Assembly (NCBI GenBank): GCA_036345935.2
Contig: JADWOT020000003.1
Location: 19,424,509 to 19,488,508, forward strand
Direction: 5' to 3'
Origin: Taenia hydatigena
Taxonomy: Eukaryota > Platyhelminthes > Cestoda > Cyclophyllidea > Taeniidae
DNA length: 64,000 nucleotides
Of the stretch, positions 37,845-48,300 are shown piece after piece. The notes beneath the pieces are model-generated. The model made no database searches, was not told where the DNA came from, and saw only the letters and a list, made by a program, of their open reading frames with translations. Position numbers and translations under genes: made by a program. Within the stretch, counting starts at the first letter, position 1. Every line of letters starts with the position of its first letter.

Positions 37845-40800
37845 CCGATATCTGCTCTGTTGCGATTGGCACTGATATCGACGTTTTCTGTGGGGCCTTC
37901 CTTTAGAGCAAGTGCTTAACTGTACATGCAGCAGAATATGTATATACCCCAATGTTCACTACAATGTATATACCCTCTTGATTTCCCCCTCCACATGTCT
38001 TCTCGTATCCTCTATGACGAAAGCTCAACCTCACATTCGGCGAACCGAGCAATTTTTGAATAGTACAATGCTGCTGCCTCCTCGACAACTTTTGGCAACC
38101 TGAATTGTCAAACCGCAATGAGGATTGTGTAATTACCTTTATGCCGATAATATCATGAGTAGTTGTTTTGTATCAAACATGTGTATCTGTTTCATGAGGT
38201 TGTTCTCCTTGTCTTCTCTTTGTTCAATCGTCATCCCTTGTAGTAGGTCAAATGTTGGCAAGATCAAGGGTGTCTGCTGCCTCTAAGTCGCGTCGTTAGC
38301 AGTCCTCAAAATACGCATCTTGGAGCTTCGTGGGGATTCTATGATGCCGCGTGGGACTCGTGGAATATCTATCCTCGTCTTACACTGTGTCGTGCGAAAT
38401 GTTGCTCAAAGCTCTGCGATTTGAGCGGCTTTGTTCGTTCTCTAAACTTTGGAGTGAGGAAGGAACTTGGGTGTCGCCTTGGCTCCGCGCGCAACTATCC
38501 ACCTGGTTAAAGCCTTGTCCTAAACGCGGCTCTTCTGGATTTTGGTGATTGTGAAGGGTAAGTTATGGCGCTGTGAATGACATTTTACCGCCTAAATTAT
38601 CTGAGGACTGCAAGGAATGCAAGTCTGACAGAGTGAATCACGTGATTTGAGTCAAATACTAGCGCTGGAGATCTCGCTCGAAAAGGATGCAAAGATTTTC
38701 GTAGTCAAGTACACAAGTGGAGATAAATATCGCCCTCTTGATGTGATTGACTTCGGTGCATGGGTGGGACTCGGGCTATGCCTGACGCCATAGTGATACT
38801 GGTGAGCTAGGTGGTAGTTGAGGGACCCAAAACTCCTTGAATGTTGATTACTGGCCTAGATTTTGCACTCTCAAGTCCTTCAGGTTTTGAATTGCCTCCC
38901 AGACGGCGTCGCTATCATTCACAAGCAAAACTTACCCTTGCTGTCACCGCGGTTCCACCGTTACATCCATTTAAAAGCAAAACCTCATTAGAAATAGGTA
39001 AAATTGTTGCCATCCAGGCGGTGTGACGTACTATCCGGCATGGAAACTACCTGTTTATTGACCAGAATGCAGGCGGTGGCGATTGTCAGCCCTCATCTCT
39101 AGCGGTGATCAGACACTTCTGAAATGCAAAACTTACATCTGCCCTCTACGCTGTCTACGCTCAATGTACTTTGCCATCGAGGGCATTGAAGCGTATAAAC
39201 AGTTCAATTGTTAGCTGAAACAAACTAAAACTGTGAAATCGCCACTAAGGTAAAGCCAGAGCCTGAAAAACTACTCATCGTGTCACCATCTGCATGCACA
39301 GACAGGAAAGTGTGGTTGATAAGTCAGTCGAAAGGTCCACTAACAGGCGTGTTGTTTGTCAGGGTAGCAAAGCATGGTCCACTGTCGCCGCTTAGACCAT
39401 TTCGTGTTGCAACCGATCGGCAGAGGCCTCGCAAAGTGTATTGTCTCTGCGCATCCGCCGTGGTCCGCTAACCACCCAAGAAAAGCGCATTCCATTATTA
39501 ACGGCAGCAGGTGCTTCGCTGTCACACAGTCCTTTTCCGAACGCAGGAGTTTGGATTGAGCGCATGGAATCTAAGCGTTAATGGATCAAATGATGAGCCA
39601 GTATGAGATGCAGATCTGCAGATGCTACACCATCTAAAGCGAAGAATAGGTAGCACAACAATTACTTCTTGAGGTTACTAATAGCCTGAATGGATAAAGC
39701 TTTTTCAGTCAAATGAAATTACCTGTTCTTGATAATCATCTCTTTAGTTGGCTCTGCGTAGAATTGATTTGTGTTTGAGATTTGTACTTCACTAGAATGC
39801 AGCTGGTGGAATGAGTAGACCGACCTCCGAAGTTTTTTAGGTCTTGCTGTTACTATCTCTACTACTTGTCCGTCAGGTCGGCTTGCACGATACTCGCCTG
39901 CTCTGGTAGCGGCTTTATTTATGCACGTCGGCACAATTGACGTAAATGGAGTGTTGAATTGTGGCTCTTTTGAACAACAAAATCAGTCGGTCCTATTGGA
40001 GGACCTTCAAGCACTCGTGTGAATGAATGCTTGAAGGTCACATGCCCTTGTGTTATTCTTTGACAAGCAAAATCGTTTGTTAATCACACTCCACCCAGAA
40101 AAACTTCGTTGCTATGTTTATGATGATTAGGGCGAGGCATTTTTGATCATCAGTATGGGTCGGAAGGTGGTCATCCTAAACAGGCGTTTATTTAGTAAAA
40201 TCGTCGCTTTGTTAACCATAAATAAAGAAAATATTCTATTGTGTGGTTGCTTAAATTAAGCTTTTAGGCACCACTTGGGTGTTTCCTTACTCCCTTACAA
40301 AATATGGTAGGTGATGCGGCGGTCTGCCACCTCCGGGACAGACAGCGCTACAACGATTCCACGAGTCAGAACAAAAGTCCACATGCAGAGGGGATGCGAG
40401 GCTACCGACCCAGTCAGGAGGCCATGTTCCCCAGCCAAAGTGGAAGGTTGACCCTTAAATGTCCATGATTTCAAAAAACGCCCAGTTATGGGAATAATTA
40501 GAGTATTGCCGCAGTCGTTAAAGATTTCTGTAAATTTTCTGAAATCTAATTAATGCAAATTCCTTACGCAAAACTGGAAAATGGATTTGCAATGTACTTT
40601 TTTTGTTGCAGTTTTGCCAAAAACTTGGCTCCTACGTGATGCAGTGTGAGGAGCTTGTGGTTTGACGGCGAAGGCTGAGACCATTACTTGGGGCTGGCCG
40701 CAGGTTTTTTTTCCACCACACTCTGAATCACCACACATAAACAAGGTAGCTGTATTGGTAAAGAAAAGTACATACAAGCCTGTCATCCGTAACGCCATTC

Positions 40801-42285
40801 AGTTCAGGCACGGTGTCAAAAACTACTGCATTCATCCACTAGATGGGCTTTTAGCGCCTCGATACTTTCTGAAGCCAAAAGAGAATGTAAAACCGGGGCA
40901 GGATATGTATTGTTGCCGTAGAGAAGAGCTAAGGGTTGCTCGCATGGTCTGGAGAATAGCCTATCCGGCGAAGCTACAGTGGCGTTGGCCTCGGCTTACG
41001 CATTGCAGTCTACACGCATTCGGATTCGTGCATCTACTTAATTGTAGTTAGTATAACTTGGCGTTCGCGCGCAGCAAATCAATGCATTTGAAGCAGGCGA
41101 AAACGTTAAACATAATTATCAAATTGATGCGGTTAATGATCGCGAATAGTTAGACACTTCTTTTCAGAATGGTTCATTGGTCTCACTGTCTGTTTAATTA
41201 CTCGACCCTTTGGTAGACGTCGGTTGTGCTTCATCTACCCATTACCGCTTTCTAGCAATGTCACCACCCTCTCACCCCTTCCGTACACTAGCTGTTTGAG
41301 CGCTTTCCTACTGCGTTGGCTTATTATGACTTTGAAGAAGGATCGAGGCGCTGCACATGCGGCAGGCCGACACTCTCCTGCAGGTAAAAAGACTGAGACC
41401 AGACTACTCAAGAAGGATGAAATGGCGAAGCTTGGAGTGTCAGCATAACCAAAACCGAGAGCCAAATAAACAAGGAACGTTTTACATAGTCCATCTTCTC
41501 TTTCGAACGTCATCCTTGGCGCTCCTCAATCATCCTCCCCGTCGGTCATCACAACATAATTGGTGCTGTAAGAAGAATAGCAGCCACTAGCCAACCGTTA
41601 ATGCCATTAAAAATATATTTGATTGCAACATCACTGGTTCCTCTTGTAAATTCTACTGGATTTGGAGTTTCGTTCTGTTCAGAAACTATTGGCCCAGAGA
41701 GTTACACAAGGCGCTACAAAACCTCTCTTCTCCTTCAAGCGTCTCTCTCGGCTACCACAGCGCTGCAAGGAGAAAAGGACCCACAAGCTAACCGTTCTAT
41801 TTTTTTTGAGAAGGCAATTGACCGCAATATCGCTGGTTCCTCTTAGCAATTCTACTAAGTCTGGAATTTCGGTTGGTATAGGGGATGCATTGGTGGACGA
41901 GGGGATGTGCTGGTTATCACTCGTATCCATTGGCAGTTGTAGTAACACTGGTCTGAGAGCAGAGTCCCATGACAAAGGACGGGAGTTAGCATCATTTCGC
42001 GTCTATTCCTCTTCGCCACAATGTTCACGTTTTAGAGCTACCCAGCTACATCCCAATCTGGGGTATTGCGTGACACCTTCATCAACATCTTCATACAACT
42101 AAGGCGAAGAGCTTTGTAACTCAACTCTTCTAGATAACTAGTACCGCGTCTGCTGTTATTAGCTTTCCCGCAAGCCACTATTCGGGCAATGCATTTCCAG
42201 CCCTAATATTTTTGCTTCTTTTATCTTCTGAAGGACCTTGGTGAGCCACATTTGCATATATGGTTCTTAATTTATTCGATCATAG
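37845..42285. other. 4.4 kb with unresolved coding-like pieces
   Basis: No complete gene could be rebuilt. On the plus strand 38632-38790 follows a CAG acceptor and reads ESRDLSQILALEISLEKD then FVVKYTSGDKYRPLDVIDFG, which looks coding. The stretch 38230-38580 is open in several frames on both strands. 40660-41050 is open on the plus strand and 40550-40800 on the minus strand. 41300-41448 holds a small basic frame (MTLKKDRGAAHAAGRHSP). The pieces could be exons of one gene ending at 42512, or decayed mobile-element sequence. No poly(A) signal of NUP153 is evident. Confidence 0.35.
41625..41871 (-). repeat. Two ~51-nt diverged units 196 nt apart, coding-like on the minus strand
   Basis: Bases 41625-41675 and 41821-41871 match at roughly three quarters of positions. 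Read on the minus strand they encode related peptides, ETPNPVEFTRGTSDVAI and EIPDLVELLRGTSDIAV. Most of the differences are conservative at protein level, which suggests that the units were or are translated as a repeat in a protein on the minus strand. The rest of such a gene was not found. Confidence 0.5.
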
Positions 42286-42512
42286 AGGCCAATTTTATGC
42301 TCGTATTACAATGTGCGTTGGAATCTCGCAGTCCCTCTGACTTTGTGCAAAAATATGGCCAGGTATTTGTCGGGCTCCGCAATTCGTTCTCCGTTCTTGC
42401 GGATGAAATTGAGAGGAGGAAGGAATTCAAAGATCAACAGATGGCTAGATTACAAATGGAGGCTGCTAAGACCAGCAAAAACACCTTTGAATCTCGTTTA
42501 TTTTGTTCTTGA
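42286..42512 (+). CDS. Candidate terminal exon, charged helical peptide
   Basis: After an acceptor-like TTTATTCGATCATAG the plus strand reads EANFMLVLQCALESRSPSDF, then QKYGQVFVGLRNSFSVLADE, then an Arg/Lys/Gln/Glu-rich helix, to a stop at 42512. The heptad-like spacing of hydrophobic residues suggests a coiled coil. I do not recognise the family, and upstream exons were not located, although candidate segments exist between 38.2 and 41 kb. It lies 330 bases before the start of the membrane protein gene. Confidence 0.35.
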
Positions 42513-42845
42513 AAGCGATAAGAAGTAATTTTACTTTAGCACTACAATAATCTCGACTTGAATTTTGTACTTTTGCGTGCTTCAGAGTCTCTGCTGGTTA
42601 AATCAAAGTGGGTTAACATCTACTTATCCGAACTTCTTTGGACCTGTCATTTGGTTTTGTTTCCAACACTGCGGTTGACACTTGTCAGTGCCCCTGAAGG
42701 CAGAAGAATAGTTTAAAATTTCATCATCTTCCCACAACTTCTAGGCAAAGCATCAGGCAAATTGGACCGAATCACGATTTTGCCGGACCTCGGAGCGCGT
42801 TATTAATCCCCTTAAAACACCACGTGATGTCCACTGGGTCACCCC

Positions 42846-44552
42846 ATGCTCGTAGTGACCATGACCATCGCAGCGGTTCCCATTGCTGCAACTCTCTTCT
42901 TCATTCTCCTTTCTTATCTCTTCTCACGCCAGGTGAAAAAGAAGCGGTGGCCCCGTGATTCACCCGATGTGCAGATTGTCCACTTTCTCGAAGGTTCCAG
43001 TGCCATCTGGAGGAATCCCTTGGTCTTGGGGGTGGCTAGCGCCAAGTCTTTCGCGCCAAGCACTTTCGCTGAATACCTCTACTACGGTGATCTGCTGAGC
43101 TGGGGTCTCTTTCTCATGCGACTTGTGGCGCTAATTATATGTCTTACTCTGTGGAGTTGGCTTTATCGACTTGGCTATGAGAGCGTAGGGCACTACCTTA
43201 AGCATCGCTATAGAAGCCGGTTTCTGATTGGTTTATACAACGTGAATTTATTGATGGGAACTATTTATATATACAAGTCTGATGTCAGTCCGATTGGATA
43301 TGCATTTATTGAATTCTACAAAACAAACAACTACCTAAGCCTTGCGTTTCTATGCTTCTTGGGAATTACGTCATTTGGAGGCTTCAGTGGAACCATGTTT
43401 GCAGTGGTCATACACTGCGTGCTAGAGGTGGTCGGACAAGCATTCGTTGCGATGTCAATATCGTCAATCTCAAACATAGGTCAAGGTTTTATCTCCACTC
43501 CAATTTCACCATGTTTCACCAATCTTGGTATCTCAGAATTCTTACCCGTCCTGTCACATCTCATAACCATACTGCCTACTTACCAGATCCTTCGAAAAGC
43601 TAGTAGTTTATGGAAGCTGAGATTATCAGTGGCGATATGTGCTGCCGTTCTCCTCTACGACCAATTCTGGTCAATGCTCCTGGCCTCGAAAGTGAAAGAA
43701 GTTGGTGTTTATAATAGCAAAATGCAAAGTGGAGTAGATAGTCGTTCCTCTATATGGATACGATCTTTCCTAGGTGGTGTAAATGTGACCAGCAATCTCA
43801 AGATGGATCAAGAAGTCACTACATGGAGCCCTGCAGCCTATATGAGTGGCCTCGACTTTGATTATGAGTTTTGGGACTTTCCGCCTACAGGAGCAATGGT
43901 TTTCTTCTGGACTTTACTAGGTCAGCTCAGCATGTTCACCGCACTCCAGCTGCACATGATAACTGTGCACACCATCGAGCGCTGCATCCCCACGTGGGTG
44001 CGAGACGTAGTGGGCAGTTCAGTATCGGAGTTAAGGCTCTTTTACATATGTATCAGGTTCTTCTTCTCCATCATCGTGATTATGCTTATCGAGGAGGGCG
44101 TCTACGAACTTGTCCACCCCGAATACAAAGGTCTAATTGTCCACGCCCCTCTGTTAGAGTCCACACTGGCCATAGCAGTGTGTGCAGTCACAGTGGTTGG
44201 CTGGGTGGTGCGCACTGTCGGTCCTGTACTAATGAGCGTTCTGGCCTTGGTAGAAATCGTGGGAATGCTCTTCCTCGAGCAGATGCTGATACGCGAATTG
44301 CAGCAAAAAGACTTTGTCTCCGGTGAAATGCTTTGGCAGGAGGGCGAAACTGTAGATCAGCGTCAACTCTGTAGCGCTGCCTGGCTGCCCTCCCTCATGA
44401 CGGTTGTGCTGCTTCTCGTGGCACTATCAACACTCACCTGCTGTCATCCCAGACGCAGCGTCTTCCTTCGAGACAGTGTTGGACGGCGTGAGAACAGCAC
44501 GGAAGAGGTGGAGGATGATGAGATATCTGAATCGTCGGAGGAGATAAAGTAG
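42846..44552 (+). CDS. Multi-pass membrane protein, possibly a divergent sodium:solute symporter
   Basis: A single uninterrupted frame of 568 codons, unusual among the intron-rich neighbours. The first ATG (42846) is followed directly by a hydrophobic helix of about 20 residues that ends in RQVKKKRW, as expected for a first membrane segment. About twelve to thirteen hydrophobic segments follow, and the tail is acidic (EEVEDDEISESSEE). Weak family signals fit SSF/SLC5 transporters: a VGHYLKHRYRSR block after an early helix, resembling the usual x-PE-x-L-x-x-RF motif; a Gly-Gly helix start (ITSFGGFSGTMFAVVIH); and an amphipathic FFWTLLGQLSMFTALQLH segment. None of the best known sodium-site residues can be assigned with confidence. 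It could equally be an unrelated flatworm-specific membrane protein. Confidence 0.6.
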   Translation: MLVVTMTIAAVPIAATLFFILLSYLFSRQVKKKRWPRDSPDVQIVHFLEGSSAIWRNPLVLGVASAKSFAPSTFAEYLYYGDLLSWGLFLMRLVALIICLTLWSWLYRLGYESVGHYLKHRYRSRFLIGLYNVNLLMGTIYIYKSDVSPIGYAFIEFYKTNNYLSLAFLCFLGITSFGGFSGTMFAVVIHCVLEVVGQAFVAMSISSISNIGQGFISTPISPCFTNLGISEFLPVLSHLITILPTYQILRKASSLWKLRLSVAICAAVLLYDQFWSMLLASKVKEVGVYNSKMQSGVDSRSSIWIRSFLGGVNVTSNLKMDQEVTTWSPAAYMSGLDFDYEFWDFPPTGAMVFFWTLLGQLSMFTALQLHMITVHTIERCIPTWVRDVVGSSVSELRLFYICIRFFFSIIVIMLIEEGVYELVHPEYKGLIVHAPLLESTLAIAVCAVTVVGWVVRTVGPVLMSVLALVEIVGMLFLEQMLIRELQQKDFVSGEMLWQEGETVDQRQLCSAAWLPSLMTVVLLLVALSTLTCCHPRRSVFLRDSVGRRENSTEEVEDDEISESSEEIK

Positions 44553-45332
44553 GTGGTACGAAACTTCTTGAAAACTCTCCTACCGCGGACATCCCTATCT
44601 CCGATGGGCAGATTATGCAAAAGAGGTGCATTACTAAACCAACCTTTTAGTAGTCTTAAAACAAGGCGATTCTAATGCTCGCCTAAAATGCTACTAGCTA
44701 TTTATCATGCAATAAAGCACCCTCTTTCCTTCGATCAGTTTTCATGGCACAGTCTTATCTTGAGTCAGACCCTAAGATACTTCACGTCACCACATCTACT
44801 CAAAGACACTAACCATGCAACTAGAAAGAGGAAATACGGCACGCCTTGTCACAAGGGTGGTTTTGAATTAACCCAGTAAGATTCTACCGGTCGCAAAACT
44901 CTTCACAGCAAGCACTGACTTTGAGTTGATAGAAGACGAAAGGGAGAAATCTTCTTATTGGATAACGACTGAATCTTCCGAGTAGGCCAAGAAAACAAGT
45001 TTCCTCCAGAGAATACTTAAACACCCCAGCGAACTGGATAACACACATTTCTACAAATACCGGTGGATAATTAAGCACGACCTTTACCTTTGTTTGTCTA
45101 AGCAGTGCAAAACTCTAGAAAAGTCCCCTCTCATCAATTTTGAGACATTATAACCCAGCATCCCAGCAGACATCCGTCGCACTTCAACAAACAAAAGAAG
45201 TTGAGTGATGAGAAGCATAAACTTCATATTATTTAAAATAAAGATGCCGGTAAAAAAGGACATTTATGCGAACCATATGAGCATGTGTGTGTGTGTGTGC
45301 GGAGAAAAGTGGGTGGATAACAGCGTGAAAAG
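44553..45332. other. Convergent intergenic region, nothing beyond a GT run
   Basis: Lies between the 3' ends of the membrane protein gene (plus) and LIG1 (minus). It contains short meaningless frames and a GT microsatellite at 45284-45299. No clear AATAAA in either orientation near the stops. Confidence 0.5.
45284..45299. repeat. GT dinucleotide run
   Basis: Eight GT units about 35 bases past the LIG1 stop codon. Confidence 0.85.
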
Positions 45333-48300
45333 TTAATAGAAGTCCTCCCCATTCGCCTCGTCCAGCTTATCGGCGTTTTTGATCTGCTCCTGATCGCGGT
45401 ACATCTCATAGACCTGCGCCGCAGTGGTCGCCTCCTCAGGCCTCTTGTCCTCACGAACGCGCAGGAAGCGCGGGAAGCGCAGGGAGAGGCCCTTCTCTGG
45501 GTCCGCCTGCAAGCCAGACGCAAATACACGTTGAAAGAGCAAGGCAGGAGTGTAGAGTAGGACGACAGAATTGAGTGACTTACCATTCCCGCCGCAGCCT
45601 TGTGAGCCGGAGAGATGCTAATGTCCGCCGCTTTCACCTCCCACACCTGAACAGGCTCAAACCAGTGGTCGGGTTCCAGATTTTTGGTGTACTGATAGTA
45701 GGTCTTAGCTGAAGGAATTATATGGTCCTTGAAAAAGTCCGACAGTTTCGCCAGGTCCTCATCCTTCAAACCAGTGCCGACCTATCAAAAAGGGAGCAAA
45801 AACCGATACCGAGATGACATTTAGAACAGCTGAGGAGCATGTGAATTAGGACCCACTTTACAAATGGTCTGGTATTCCTCGTCATCCGGGCTGTAGCAGG
45901 CGAGCAAAAACCCACCATAACGGCCGGTTCGCTTCCCAGTGCCATGGAAACCACCAATTACGACTAAATCGAGGGTGTCACCAACACCTTCAAGGTAATC
46001 CTTCTTGAGCTAAATAGCACAGAAGCAAATCTATTATTTTAAACTCAAAATTGCGCATGGACAGGCGATACTCATTGAGGCCCACTCACCTTCAGCCAAT
46101 TTCGTGAACGTTTGGCAATTTCATAGGTGGCGCCCCTATCCAATGTCTTCACCATTAAACCCTCACAATTTCCTAAACAAATGGTTAGAAAGGCTAAATT
46201 AAATAAGTCATGCCAAAAAGGGGATACCGACAAAAAGACAAGCATCTAACGTGCGCAAAAAGTTAATTCTCAATCCAGCCACAAGTCGCATTTACTAAAA
46301 GGGTAGTCTAGAAATTAACGCAGTTTTGGATAAAAGGGTGCGGGCGGATAATTGAAATGCCGCTAATGAAATGGTGGTCCAAAGTCCTAGATCCTATATC
46401 AGAGGTTATATGCGCAAAAATAGTAAATCTAGGGCAGAGAATCGGACAATTGAAAGCAAATTTCAGACTCCAGATCACCCCAAAACTGCGCTAGGAATGG
46501 TAAAGAGACAATCGCCGCGTGAATTGGCGAAAATGCAGTATTTGAGCCAATAAAGCTTGCCTTTGATCGACTCATCCATAAAGCGTGCAATCTCGTCCGT
46601 GTCGGAGCTATCCAGGGAAGTGGCAAACATAAATTTGCCGGGGAGTGTCGGAAAAACAAGTCTAAAAAACAGGCAAATCAGGAAGACGCGACTTTAAACC
46701 ACTCAATCTGCAAACCTGCAGTACAACAAAAGTCAAAAGCACAAAACAGCTGCGCTCATCCGGGTAGGTTAAAGAAACAAGGGGGTAGAACGTCAATATA
46801 GGTGAGCATTGAACGTATTCAGCAAATTAAAGACTGAAGACTTGGGAGGTTGCTTTGCATTTCACCAAATTGGCAAAATAAATGACTCTTGAATGTTCAC
46901 TCCTTCGACAAAGAGAGAAACGTGCCACAGTTGAGGAGAAGAGGGCTTCAAAGTGAGAGAGGATAGTGATAAACAAATCCTGGCACTTTTGACTGCGTTA
47001 GTCCTAGTGCGCTATTTCCTAACGTCCACGAGCTATAACAACTATATCCGACAGACCCAGACAAGTGGATGAAAGCCCGCTCACCTAACAATGTCCGGAG
47101 TGTTGAAATGACTAATGAAACTAAGTCTCACAGGATTATATGCTGTTATGACTACCAGCTTACCAGAGGACTCCAGCACAACAATTAGGAGGTAAACAAC
47201 AAGCATCCTAGCAACATAAGTGTTGCTAGTCAATCGCTCCAAAAGGTAACTTACAACACACTAGACTACGTATCATTAAGTAGAATGACCTTGGGTCGAC
47301 TCGTTTCATCAAAACGTTTTTAAACAAGGAAACGCACCTGAGGAGTTCCCGCCTTTTTCTGAAAGGCTGATCGGTGAGAGGTATTCCGTTCAAGTAGAGT
47401 AGATCGAAGGCGTAGATACAAACACGAACCTTCACATCTTCCTCATGCACGTCCTACAACATTTCATGGGCGGAGGCACTAATTGGGCGCAGACTACGAG
47501 GAAGTAATAGATGCAGCGTATAAAACCTAATGAAGTCGTAGATTCAAGAGCAAAAAATCGAACAAATAGAGCAAAACTGAATGCCAAACTAGGTTTTCCC
47601 AAGAGCTCTAAATAGTTTATTACTGTTTGTCTGCAACCAAAATTCACGGTAAAACTAAGGTGTTGGCAATGAAAAGTGCACCAAAAAAAAACTGAAATAG
47701 CAAGATCCTCCTTTTCCAAAAGGGCATAGTTTTCACACCTCCTCGCCTGTAGTGACTTGATTCAAATTTGGGTGAAGAATGGGCGAATACCAGAGACAAA
47801 ATCCCTTCAACAACTCACCTTGCGCTTTCGTGTACTAAGAACCTGGAATGGAAGGATTTGTGCGGCATCAACATCCCAGGCCACTGCCTCCGAGTCCAAA
47901 ATGAAGGTAGTTACAGAAGAATTCGCCTCGTGATCAGTAGCGTCCATGGAACTGAGCAGTTTGCAGACCTCGTCAGTGAGTTTAGTGTTTTGGAGAACAC
48001 TAGCCACCAGACTGTTGACGATATCCGGGTACTTGGAGGTGGTATCCTCCTGGTTGCGCGAGTAGACTCGGACGCTGCCGTCCATCAAGAGGTGTATCTA
48101 GTAATTGGACATGTTTGGGGCACATCATGCAGAAGGCGGGAAGTAAAACACAGTTGCAGTAGTTACTTCATGCGACAGATGGCAAACAATCGAAGGCACG
48201 AAAAGAGTTAGATTGACTCAAAATACATTTATCTTGGTAAAATACATGTTAGTTAGTAGCATTAGCATTATCGAAATTACTTAAAGGGTACAGGTGGAAA

